A DNA stretch of 32,432 nt. It comes from DASRHK01 sp035650495. GTDB lineage: Bacteria > Pseudomonadota > Gammaproteobacteria > Nevskiales > Nevskiaceae. Below the pieces are notes generated by a model. That model did not search any database. It saw only the letters and a program-made list of their open reading frames with translations, and was not told where the DNA came from. Both the position numbers and the translations under genes were made by a program. Of this stretch, positions 24,425 to 32,021 are shown in pieces. The DNA is taken from positions 1-32,432 of the forward strand of contig DASRHK010000113.1 in the NCBI GenBank assembly GCA_035650495.1, read 5' to 3'. Each line of letters begins with the position of its first letter. The stretch's first letter is position 1.

Positions 24425-25815
24425 CAGATGCGCTCGAAGTACCGCTTGCGCTCCCAGTCGGTCACGACCGCGTCGAACGACGCCTGCTCGGTGCGGAAGA
24501 AGTGCAGGTAGTGCCGGACGACGTCGTCGCCGAGCGCTTCGCGCGCGAACTTGCTGCGCTCGAACAGCTCGATGGCCTCGCGCAAGGTCGTCGGAACGCG
24601 CGGCAGATCGTCCGCTGCATACATGTCGCCGGAGAACGCCGCCGGCGGCTCGATCTTGTTCTCGATGCCGTCGAGCCCCGACGCGATCGCCGCAGCGTAG
24701 GCGAGGTACGGATTGCAGTCGGCGCCGGGGATGCGGCATTCGATGCGCAGAGAGTCGCCGGAGCCGACGATCCGGAAGCCGGCAGTGCGATTGTCGTTGC
24801 TCCACGCAATGCGCGTCGGCGCCCACGACAGGCTCTGATAGCGCTTGTACGAATTCACCGTCGGCGCGTAGCAGACCATCAACTCGCGCGCGTGCGCGAT
24901 CCAGCCGCCGAGGAAATGCCGGAACGTGTCGGAGCACGCGATCTCGCCGAGCTGCTTGCGTCCCGGGAACGCGCTGTGCGCGCCGCGCCAGAGCGACAGG
25001 TGCAGGTGACAGCTCGATCCGGCTTGCGCTTCGTCGAGCTTCGCCATGAACGTCACCGACAGCCCCATGCGATCGGCAGTCTCCTTGAGACATTGCTTGT
25101 AGATCGCATGACGATCCGCCATCTCGAGCACGTCGGCATAGCGGATGTTGAGCTCGTGCTGGCCCTTGCCCCATTCGCCTTTGGAGTTCTCGACCGGAAC
25201 GCCCGAATCACGCAGCGCGCGGCGCACGGCCGCGTGATACGGCTCGGTGCGTGCGCCTTGCAGCATGTGGTAATCCTCGAGATACCAACCCGCCGGCTTG
25301 AGCTTCTCGTAGCCCTGCGTGTTCGCATCGCGATAGCCCGTCTCGAACAGGTAGTACTCGAGCTCCGAGCCTGCTTTCGCGGTGAAGCCGAGCTTCGCCG
25401 CGCGCGCGACCTGCCGGCGCAGGATGCTGCGCGGCGCTTCGGCGATCGCATCGTGCGTCCTGCGATTCAGCACGTCGCAGATCACGAGCGCGGAGCGATC
25501 GAGCCAGGCGGCGACGCGCAGCGTCGCGAAATCAGGCTGCAGGTGGAAGTCGCCGTAACCGGTCTGCCAGCTCGACAACGAATAACCGGCGACCGGATTC
25601 ATCTCCATGTCGACGGTGAGCAGGTAATCGCAAACTTCGGCGCCGTGCTTCGTCGCGGCATCGAGGAAGAATTCCGCGTCGAAGCGCTTGCCCATGAAGC
25701 GGCCGTAGTGATCGGTGAACACCACGAGCACCGTGTCGATCGCGCCGGCGTCGGCGCGCTTGCGCAGCTCCTCGACGGACAGCATGCCCGCAAGCTTCGA
25801 CGTTGCTCTTGGCAT
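24424..25815 (-). CDS. Glutamine synthetase family protein (PuuA-like gamma-glutamylamine ligase)
   Basis: 463 residues. Signature features are the acidic metal site in ELEYYLFETGY, the ENSKGEWGKGQHELNIRY stretch, the SSCHLHLSLW histidines, and the ATP-site/ammonia region NRTAGFRIVGSGDSLRIECRIPGADCNPYLA. This pattern is that of PuuA-like ligases, which join glutamate to an amine through its gamma-carboxyl, rather than of assimilatory GlnA. Putrescine is the best-known substrate, but the usual PuuB/PuuC oxidases are absent here. AGAGGAG precedes the ATG at 25815. It is first in an operon with the hydrolase and an SDR, and diverges from a cupin gene with only 63 bases between. Confidence 0.88.
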   Translation of the reverse strand: MPRATSKLAGMLSVEELRKRADAGAIDTVLVVFTDHYGRFMGKRFDAEFFLDAATKHGAEVCDYLLTVDMEMNPVAGYSLSSWQTGYGDFHLQPDFATLRVAAWLDRSALVICDVLNRRTHDAIAEAPRSILRRQVARAAKLGFTAKAGSELEYYLFETGYRDANTQGYEKLKPAGWYLEDYHMLQGARTEPYHAAVRRALRDSGVPVENSKGEWGKGQHELNIRYADVLEMADRHAIYKQCLKETADRMGLSVTFMAKLDEAQAGSSCHLHLSLWRGAHSAFPGRKQLGEIACSDTFRHFLGGWIAHARELMVCYAPTVNSYKRYQSLSWAPTRIAWSNDNRTAGFRIVGSGDSLRIECRIPGADCNPYLAYAAAIASGLDGIENKIEPPAAFSGDMYAADDLPRVPTTLREAIELFERSKFAREALGDDVVRHYLHFFRTEQASFDAVVTDWERKRYFERI

Positions 25816-25878
25816 CGACGCTCCTCTTTACCGACCGCGGAGCCCGAGTGTAGCTTGTCGATGCACATCGGAGATGAC

Positions 25879-26187
25879 ATGAGCGAGCACCACACCGCAG
25901 CCGGCGCGCTGCAGCAGATGTCGAAGCTCGGCGGCCAGCGCTGGGCGACGATCTTCAAGCACGGCCACATCGAGCTCGAGTACTACAAGCCGCTCGACAC
26001 CGACCCGCAGAAGCCGCACACGCGCGACGAGGTCTACTTCGTGATCTCCGGCACCGGCTGGTTCGTCAGCGATCTCGGCCGCCAGCGCTTCGGACCTGGC
26101 GACGTGTTCTTCATGCCGGCCGGCGTGCCGCATCGGTTCGAGAACTTCACCGACGATTTCGCTACGTGGGCGATTTTCGCGGATTGA
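25879..26187 (+). CDS. Single-domain cupin protein
   Basis: 102 residues of the cupin_2 fold. Metal-ligand pattern: His and Glu in HTRDEVYFVISGTGWF and the second cupin motif GDVFFMPAGVPHRFEN with the last His. It could be an enzyme (dioxygenase, isomerase) or a ligand-binding regulator-like protein. The ATG at 25879 follows GGAG by five bases; an in-frame ATG at 25861 is an alternative without a clear site. It diverges from the PuuA-like operon. Palindromic element copy C starts ten bases after its stop. Confidence 0.8.
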   Translation: MSEHHTAAGALQQMSKLGGQRWATIFKHGHIELEYYKPLDTDPQKPHTRDEVYFVISGTGWFVSDLGRQRFGPGDVFFMPAGVPHRFENFTDDFATWAIFAD

Positions 26188-26196
26188 ACGCTTGCG

Positions 26197-26305
26197 GGGC
26201 CGTCAATCAGGTCCGCCCGGGGGACGCCTGAAAATTCCTTCCCTGGAGCTCGTGCACGGCCATCCCTGGCCACGCACGCCCCCGGTCGAACCTGATTGAC
26301 GGCCC
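26197..26305 (+). repeat. Nested palindromic element, copy C
   Basis: 109 bases in sense orientation after the cupin gene. Outer arms GGGCCGTCAATCAGGT (26197-26212) and its exact complement (26290-26305), then CCGGGGG pairing with two mismatches before it. Core: GGGGGACGCCTGAAAATTCC, GGAGCTCG, an inner GGCCA-TCCC-TGGCC hairpin (26258-26271) and ACGCCCCCGG. The arms share no evident similarity with those of A, B or D. Confidence 0.85.
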
Positions 26306-26330
26306 GAACGAGAGCGCCGCTGTACGACGA

Positions 26331-26432
26331 GGGCGACGAGTCAGTTCCGGCGGGGCGTACGGCGCCAGGGATGGCGCCGTCCGAGCTAAAGGAGCTTTTA
26401 CAGGCGTCCCCGCCGGGACTGACTCGTCGCCC
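26331..26432 (-). repeat. Nested palindromic element, copy D
   Basis: 102 bases in minus orientation, 22 bases from the stop of the reductase gene at 26455. The arms at 26331-26355 and 26408-26432 pair over 25 bases with one mismatch. On the minus strand the core reads GGCGGGGACGCCTGTAAAAG, CTCCTTTAGCTCGG, then an inner hairpin ACGGCGCCA-TCCC-TGGCGCCGT and ACGCCCCGCC. It is the copy closest to A; its inner stem differs from A by a paired C/G exchange that keeps all base pairs. Confidence 0.85.
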
Positions 26433-26454
26433 GACGACGCCCAATCAGCGGCGC

Positions 26455-27234
26455 TTACTTCTCGACGAAGGCTCGCTCGAAGACGTAATGCCCCGGCGTG
26501 CCGATGTGCGGGGAGACGATGAAACCGCGCGCGTCGAGCAATTCTCGCGTATCGGACAGCATGGTCGGGCTGCCGCAGATCATCACGCGGTCGTCATCGG
26601 GGGAGAGTGACGGAACGCCGATGTCCTCGAAGAGCTTTGCGCTCTGGATCAGCTCGGTCAGGCGGCCGTTGTTGCGGAACGGCTCGCGCGTCGCGGTCGG
26701 GTAGTAGACGAACTTTTCGCGCACGAGCTCGCCGAGGAGCTCGTGTCGCGGCAGGTCGTGCGTCAGATAGTCGTGGTAGGCGAGGTCGCTGATCTGGCGG
26801 ACACCGTGGACGAGCACGATCTTCTCGAAGCGCTCGTAGGCGTCGGGATCCTTGATCAGCGACAGGAACGGCGCCAGCCCGGTGCCCGTCGCCAGCAGAT
26901 AGAGCCGTTTGCCTGGTAGAAGGTCGTCGAGCAGCAGCGAACCGGTCGGCTTGCGCGAGACGATGATGTCGTCCCCGGGCTTCAGGTGCTGCAGGCGCGA
27001 GGTCAGCGGGCCGTTCTCGACCTTGATGCTGAAGAACTCCAGATGATCCTCGTAGTTCGCGCTCGCGATCGAGTAGGCGCGCATCAGCGGCCGGCCTTCG
27101 GCCGCCGGCAGGCCGATCATCACGAAGTGGCCGTTGCGGAAACGCAGCGCGCTGTCTCGCGTCGTCTTGAACGAGAACAGCGTGTCATTCCAGTGGCGGA
27201 CGTCGAGAACCCGCTCCGTGCCGATCGCAGCCAT
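26455..27234 (-). CDS. fpr: Ferredoxin-NADP reductase
   Basis: 259 residues, bacterial Fpr type. The FAD-binding RAYSIAS motif, the IKVENGPLTSRLQ segment, the NADP-side LLATGTGLAPFLS and VMICGSPTML, and the C-terminal HYVFERAFVEK are all family marks. It transfers electrons between NADPH and ferredoxin or flavodoxin. It lacks the C-terminal [2Fe-2S] domain of KshB, so if it serves the Rieske oxygenases it would need a separate ferredoxin, not seen here. Only a weak GGTGAG precedes the start. An AT-rich spot at 27292-27306 could hold the promoter. Element copy D follows its stop. Confidence 0.9.
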   Translation of the reverse strand: MAAIGTERVLDVRHWNDTLFSFKTTRDSALRFRNGHFVMIGLPAAEGRPLMRAYSIASANYEDHLEFFSIKVENGPLTSRLQHLKPGDDIIVSRKPTGSLLLDDLLPGKRLYLLATGTGLAPFLSLIKDPDAYERFEKIVLVHGVRQISDLAYHDYLTHDLPRHELLGELVREKFVYYPTATREPFRNNGRLTELIQSAKLFEDIGVPSLSPDDDRVMICGSPTMLSDTRELLDARGFIVSPHIGTPGHYVFERAFVEK

Positions 27235-27322
27235 CGCTCACCGCGCCCCATCGAGAATTGAAGTCGCGCAATGTTACGGATCGCGGCCGGCATATCTAAA
27301 TATCTTTGTAGGGCGCGCGGCC

Positions 27323-27694
27323 TCAGTGTCCGTCGTAGTAGCGATGATCCTTGTGATCCCGATGATCCCGATGATCGCGATGATCGCGATCGGTTCGCGG
27401 ACGCTGGTCGTTGCGATGCTCGCTGTGCCAGTTGCGCCCGTTGTCGCGGTGGTCATCGCGCCGGTAATAGCGATCCTCGTGGTATTCGCGATAGACGCGC
27501 GGGTGCGTGTCGTAGTCGTAGTACTGGAAGCTCACTGCGGGCGGCGCATAGGCGACGGCCGGGGGCGCGCTGTAGGCATAGCCACCGCCGCCGTAGTAGC
27601 CGGAGTCGTAGCCATCGTCGTAGGGAACCGCAACGCAGCCCGCGGCCAGCAACGGGGCGGCGGCGGCAGCGATCATCTTGAGAATCTTCATCAT
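27323..27694 (-). CDS. Small Tyr/Gly- and His/Asp/Arg-rich lipoprotein
   Basis: 123 residues. A lipoprotein signal (LKMIAAAAAPLLAAGC) is followed by Tyr/Gly-rich sequence (DDGYDSGYYGGGGYAY), then a His/Arg/Asp-rich tail ending in repeated DHR units. The tail is encoded by five 9-base tandem units (27346-27390). No domain recognised; His/Asp-rich tails can bind metal ions, but that is only a possibility. GAGGAG six bases before the ATG at 27694 supports the start; 27691 is an equal alternative. Confidence 0.75.
   Translation of the reverse strand: MMKILKMIAAAAAPLLAAGCVAVPYDDGYDSGYYGGGGYAYSAPPAVAYAPPAVSFQYYDYDTHPRVYREYHEDRYYRRDDHRDNGRNWHSEHRNDQRPRTDRDHRDHRDHRDHKDHRYYDGH
27346..27390. repeat. 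Five 9-base tandem units inside the small lipoprotein gene
   Basis: Units GATCCTTGT, GATCCCGAT, GATCCCGAT, GATCGCGAT and GATCGCGAT follow without gaps. They encode the DHR repeats; a 9-base period keeps the frame, so slippage would change only the length of the tail. Confidence 0.8.
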
Positions 27695-27820
27695 GGGGTG
27701 CTCCTCGCACGAATCACGGCCACCATTGAAGCAGGCGCGCGTGAACTGACCCTGAATGACGCCGGCGTGGGCAACTTTTGCCGGGGGTAGACTGTCGGAA
27801 CTTCAGGGATCGAGAGGGAA

Positions 27821-30667
27821 ATGGCTGAGTCCGCAGTGGGAGCGCCCAACACTCCGATGGCTTCGCGCTGGGCTTCGCGTACGCCCGAGGCCGGACAGCC
27901 GCGCGTGCTCGACCATCTGCAGCGCATGGTCATGGACCTCATGCCCGCCGGCGTCTACACCTGCGACGCCACCGGCAAGATCACCTACTTCAATCGCCGC
28001 GCCGCCGAGCTCTGGCAATTGCCGCCGGAGCACACGATCGAGGAGGCTCAGGAAGCGCGGGGACGCTGCAAGGTCTTCGAGATCGACGGCCGCCAGCTCA
28101 ACCATCCCGATCAGGTTCGCGCCGACGTGCTCGCGACCGGCGAGCCGATCCGCAATCGCGAGGTGATCCTCGAGCGCCCCGACGGCTCGCGCATCGTCGT
28201 GCTGGCGAACATCGACCCGATCAAGGACGAGGCGGGCAACGTCGTCGGCGCGATCAACGTGTTCCAGGACGTGACCACGCGCCGCGGCGCGGAGCAGACG
28301 GTCCGCTCGCTGCTCAAGCTCTCCGAGAAGCTGCACGCGACGCTCGAGCTCGAAGCGTTGCTCGACGCGCTGGCGCAGGAAACGATGGCGCTGGTCGGCG
28401 CCGAGCTCGCCTGTGCCGGCTGGCACACGGCGTTCGGCATGGTCGCCGACAAGTATTTCGGCCGCGACGGCCCTATCGACCTCGAATATTGCTGGCGCCA
28501 GGGGGAAGGACTTCCCGGCTGGCTGCTCGAGCACAAGGTGCCGTACCTCACCAACGATGCGGCGCGCGATCCGCAGATCCGCGTCGATCTGCGCGACCGG
28601 TTCGCGATCCGCTCGGCGCTGTCGGTGCCGATCATCGGCGTCGACCGCGAGGTGCTCGGCTTCTTCCAGGTCCACAACAAGCCGGGCGGATTCTCGACCG
28701 TCGACGTCGAGCTCCTCGCCGCCGTCTCCCGCATCGCCGCGATCGCGATGCAGAACGCGCTGGCGCACCGCAAGGTGGTGCGCGCGGAATCGGCTTTGCG
28801 CGAGAGCGAGCAGCGCTTCGGGCGCTTCATGCAGCATCTGCCCGGGCTGGCATGGATCAAGGACGCGGAAGGTCGCTACGTCTACGTCAACGATGCCGCC
28901 GAGAAAGCGTTCGGCCGCAGCCGCGCCGACGTGCACGGCAAGACCGACGACCAAGTGTTCCCTCCGGAAACCGCCATGCTGTTCAAGGCGCACGATCGCG
29001 ACGCCATCGCGAGTCCGGCCGGCATCACCACCACGGAGCGGCTGCGGCATCCCGACGGCCAGGTGCACGAATCGCTGATCAGCAAGTTCGCCATCCCGTC
29101 GGCGCAAGGCGCCAGCCTGGTCGGCGGCATGGCGATCGACATCACCGACCGCCGCCGCGCGGAAGAAGCGCTGCAGGCGAGCGAGAAGCGCTTCCGCTTC
29201 ATGGCGGAGATGCTGCCGTCGATGGCCTGGACCGCCGACGCCGAAGGCAGGATCACCTATGCGAACCGGCGCTGGGTGGAGTACTGCGGCATCGATCCCG
29301 AGCAGCATGTCCACGAGTGGCCCGAGATGGAGCCGCATCCCGACGACCGCGCCCGCGTGCTGCTCGAATGGACCATGGCCCTGCACGACGGCCGGGAGCT
29401 CGAGTCGGAAGCCCGCTATCGCCGTCACGACGGCGCCTATCGCTGGTTCATCACGCGCGCCGTGCCCATGAAGGACGCCCTGGGCCGGGTGACTTCCTGG
29501 TTCGGCGTGACCACCGACGTCAACGACTTGAAGGAAGCCCAGCAGCAGCTGCACGAGTCGGACAAGCGCAAGGACGATTTCCTCGCCACGCTGTCTCATG
29601 AGTTGCGCAACCCGCTCGCGCCGCTGTCGCTGTCCGCGCAGATGCTGGCTGCGAACCCGAATCTCGACGCGCGAGCGGCCGAGATGGTCTCGGTGATGCA
29701 GCGACAGGTGGACCATATGGTGCGGCTGATCGACGACCTCATGGAGATCTCACGCATCTCGCGCGGCAAGATCGAGCTGCGTCGCGCGACGGTCGACCTG
29801 CACTCCGTGCTCGACAACAGCGTCGAGCTCGCGCGGCCGCACATCGAGGCGGCGCTGCACCGGCTGGAAGTCTCGCTGCCCGACAAGCCGGTCCAGCTGT
29901 ACGCCGATCCGGTCCGCCTCGCGCAGATCGTCGCCAACCTGCTCAACAACGCCGCGAAGTACACGCCGGAGGGCGGCTGCATCAGCCTGTCGGCGCATCG
30001 CGCCGGCAGCGAGGTGGTCATCCGCGTGCGCGACAACGGCGCCGGCATCTCCTCCGACGTGCTGCCCCACATCTTCGATCCGTTCGAGCAGGGCGATCGC
30101 GCGCTCGGCACCACCAAGGGCGGGCTCGGCATCGGCCTGTCGCTCGCCAAGGGGCTCGTCGAGCTGCACGGCGGCAACATCACCGCGCACAGCGACGGCA
30201 TCGGCTTTGGCAGCGAGTTCACCGTGCGCATCCCGATCAAGTCGGCGCCGCAGGCGGTGAACAAGGCCGGCCGCATCGCGAAGTTCGCCCCCGATCGCGC
30301 CAAGGGACTGCGCGTGCTGGTGGTCGACGACAACAAGGCGGCGGCGACCATGCTCGGCCTCGCGCTCGAGACGCTCGGGGCCAGCGTGCGCGCAGCCTAC
30401 GACGGCGAGACTGCGGTGCAGGCCGCGACCGAATTCCGCCCCGAGATCGTGTTCATGGACATCGGCATGCCCGGCGTCGACGGTCACGAAGCGGCACGGC
30501 AGATGCGCGCGACCACCGTGGGCAGCGAGATGCTGCTGGTCGCCGTGAGTGGATGGGGCCAGCCGGAGATCCGCGCGCGATCAGCCGCCGCCGGATTCGA
30601 CCATCATCTGGTGAAGCCGGTGGAGCTCGCGCAGCTGCGCGAGATCATGGCGACGCGAACCGCTTGA
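27821..30667 (+). CDS. Hybrid sensor histidine kinase (PAS-GAF-PAS-PAS-HisKA-HATPase-receiver)
   Basis: 948 residues. Order: a PAS domain (about 37-150, GVYTCDATGKITYFNRRAAEL), a GAF domain (about 160-325, ending in SALSVPIIGVDREVLGFFQ), two more PAS domains (about 330-455 and 460-575), a HisKA domain with His593 in SHELRNPLAPL, and a HATPase with NLLNNAAKYT and GGLGIGLSLAKGL. A C-terminal receiver has Asp880 in VFMDIGMPG and the Lys in HLVKPV. No transmembrane segment is seen, so it is a cytoplasmic sensor. The receiver suggests intramolecular phosphotransfer; the partner is unknown, and the stand-alone receiver at 1082 is far away. Its 3' end overlaps the convergent DUF6328 gene by 23 bases. 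Confidence 0.9.
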   Translation: MAESAVGAPNTPMASRWASRTPEAGQPRVLDHLQRMVMDLMPAGVYTCDATGKITYFNRRAAELWQLPPEHTIEEAQEARGRCKVFEIDGRQLNHPDQVRADVLATGEPIRNREVILERPDGSRIVVLANIDPIKDEAGNVVGAINVFQDVTTRRGAEQTVRSLLKLSEKLHATLELEALLDALAQETMALVGAELACAGWHTAFGMVADKYFGRDGPIDLEYCWRQGEGLPGWLLEHKVPYLTNDAARDPQIRVDLRDRFAIRSALSVPIIGVDREVLGFFQVHNKPGGFSTVDVELLAAVSRIAAIAMQNALAHRKVVRAESALRESEQRFGRFMQHLPGLAWIKDAEGRYVYVNDAAEKAFGRSRADVHGKTDDQVFPPETAMLFKAHDRDAIASPAGITTTERLRHPDGQVHESLISKFAIPSAQGASLVGGMAIDITDRRRAEEALQASEKRFRFMAEMLPSMAWTADAEGRITYANRRWVEYCGIDPEQHVHEWPEMEPHPDDRARVLLEWTMALHDGRELESEARYRRHDGAYRWFITRAVPMKDALGRVTSWFGVTTDVNDLKEAQQQLHESDKRKDDFLATLSHELRNPLAPLSLSAQMLAANPNLDARAAEMVSVMQRQVDHMVRLIDDLMEISRISRGKIELRRATVDLHSVLDNSVELARPHIEAALHRLEVSLPDKPVQLYADPVRLAQIVANLLNNAAKYTPEGGCISLSAHRAGSEVVIRVRDNGAGISSDVLPHIFDPFEQGDRALGTTKGGLGIGLSLAKGLVELHGGNITAHSDGIGFGSEFTVRIPIKSAPQAVNKAGRIAKFAPDRAKGLRVLVVDDNKAAATMLGLALETLGASVRAAYDGETAVQAATEFRPEIVFMDIGMPGVDGHEAARQMRATTVGSEMLLVAVSGWGQPEIRARSAAAGFDHHLVKPVELAQLREIMATRTA

Positions 30668-31127
30668 GCGTCCGCGGCAGCACGAACCACAATCCCACGT
30701 AGATCGAGAACAGCGCCGTCGCCACCCACGGCGCGAGCGCACCGCCGATCAGCACGCGCGCCACGATATAGAAGTCGATGCACACGCCGAGCGTGAGCGG
30801 CCACATGCTCCACAGCATCAGCCGCGTCGACAGCTTGAGGAAGGTGTCGGTGATCTCCGTGATGCCCGCCTGGCGATGGAACGCCGCGGGCGCCATCACC
30901 AGCGCCACCGCGATCGCGACCAGCGCCAGCGCGGTGAAATGCAGATGCTGCTCGGTCTGCGAGAGCTTCTGGTCGAACGCGGAGTTGAACACCGCGACGA
31001 GCTGGAAGCCGAACAGCGCCTGGATGCCCGGCAGCACCATGCGGCATTCCTCCAGCAGCATCTGCGCCGCCTTCGACAGGGGCAGCTCTTCCTTCTGCTG
31101 GGCTTTGACGTGGTGACCGGCGGGCAT
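30645..31127 (-). CDS. DUF6328 family inner-membrane protein
   Basis: 160 residues. The N-terminal half is soluble and charged with the family segment LLEECRMVLPGIQALFGFQLVAVFNSAF. Four hydrophobic segments follow (ALALVAIAVALVMAPAA, LMLWSMWPLTLGVCIDFYIVA, then ALAPWVATALFSIYVGLWFVLP). The function of the family is unknown. GAGG precedes the ATG at 31127. The gene is convergent with the hybrid kinase and their coding ends overlap by 23 bases, so transcripts of the two would be antisense at the end. Confidence 0.8.
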   Translation of the reverse strand: MPAGHHVKAQQKEELPLSKAAQMLLEECRMVLPGIQALFGFQLVAVFNSAFDQKLSQTEQHLHFTALALVAIAVALVMAPAAFHRQAGITEITDTFLKLSTRLMLWSMWPLTLGVCIDFYIVARVLIGGALAPWVATALFSIYVGLWFVLPRTLKRFASP

Positions 31128-31175
31128 GACGACCTCGCCGGATAAGACCGGCCGCCCGCCGCGACTGTTCCTGCC

Positions 31176-32021
31176 TCAGACGGTCGCTTCGAGCACCCGC
31201 ACGCGATCGCCGCCGCGCGTCTCGCCGAGCTCGCGCGTCTCCGGGATCGTGCGCGGCTCGTGCAGCGTCACCGATGCGAAGCCGGCGGCGGTCAGCTTGG
31301 CAACCGCTTCGTCCGGCGTCTCGAAATGGACGAACATGCGGCCGCGCACCGCGCGCTGGATCGCCGCGCGGAACAGCAGCGCGCCGAGGCCATGGCGATC
31401 GCGCCGCAGGTACATGTCGGATAGATAGACGCCGTGCGGGAAGCGCTTCAGGACTTCGGCGATGCGCTGCCACACGCCGCGCGCGGCGTCGGGATCGAGA
31501 TAGCTCATCAGGCCTTCGGTGACGATCGCCAGCCCTTTGCCGGGATCGAGCGTGGCGGCGAGGGCTGCCAGCGAATCGGGTCCGCTGTCGGAGAGCGCGT
31601 TCACCGCGACGACGCGATGGCGCGGGCCATGGAGCTTCGACTTCGCGAGCAGCCGTTCCTTCAGCGCCACCATCTTCGGCAGATCGGTCTCGACGTACTC
31701 GATGCGATCGCCGTACTTCTGCGTGAAGCGCCAGCCGCGCGGCGACAGTCCCGCCGCGAGCTCAACGACTTGTCCGACCTTTCCCGCGTCGATCGCGCGC
31801 GCCAGCACCGCGTCGATGCCCTTGTGTCGCGCCAGCATCAACGCGGTGAACGAGCCGCCGCCGAAGAGTCGCACCAGCCCGCGCAGCACGCTGAAGCTGC
31901 GCCCGGCGCGCGCCGACTGCGGCAGCAGCAATCCCTTGTGCGAAAGCCCGTGGCGATACCAGAACGCGCCGGTCGCGTAAGCGGTCGGCGAGACGTTCTC
32001 GGACTCGGCGCGTCCGCTCAT
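31176..32021 (-). CDS. Class I SAM-dependent methyltransferase (leucine-carboxyl-methyltransferase-like)
   Basis: 281 residues. The SAM-binding motif I is VVELAAGLSPRGWRF, with the acidic residue in EYVETDLP as the second motif and IVTEGLMSYLD as the third. This layout is typical of the LCMT/PF04072-type family, which in bacteria includes O-methyltransferases for polyketides and other small molecules. The start lies directly after the stop of the SDR gene at 32022 (TAG then ATG), so the two are in one operon; no ribosome-binding site is obvious. The substrate is unknown. Its end is separated from the DUF6328 gene by 48 bases. Confidence 0.82.
   Translation of the reverse strand: MSGRAESENVSPTAYATGAFWYRHGLSHKGLLLPQSARAGRSFSVLRGLVRLFGGGSFTALMLARHKGIDAVLARAIDAGKVGQVVELAAGLSPRGWRFTQKYGDRIEYVETDLPKMVALKERLLAKSKLHGPRHRVVAVNALSDSGPDSLAALAATLDPGKGLAIVTEGLMSYLDPDAARGVWQRIAEVLKRFPHGVYLSDMYLRRDRHGLGALLFRAAIQRAVRGRMFVHFETPDEAVAKLTAAGFASVTLHEPRTIPETRELGETRGGDRVRVLEATV

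Noticed and set aside
24425..25174. Upstream extension of the gamma-Glu-GABA hydrolase frame
   Set aside because: It overlaps the glutamine-synthetase-like gene in another frame and is low-complexity; the coupled ATG at 24424 gives the correct family N-terminus.
22696..26432. CRISPR array or insertion-sequence ends
   Set aside because: The four copies are not evenly spaced direct repeats, have no spacers, no transposase lies between or near them, and no target duplications are visible.
27346..27390. Tandem repeat as a protein-binding iteron set
   Set aside because: It lies inside a coding frame with a 9-base period that explains the DHR protein repeats; no origin features are near.
27803..29716. 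637-residue minus-strand open frame inside the histidine kinase
   Set aside because: Shadow of the kinase gene, which has all kinase and receiver motifs on the plus strand.
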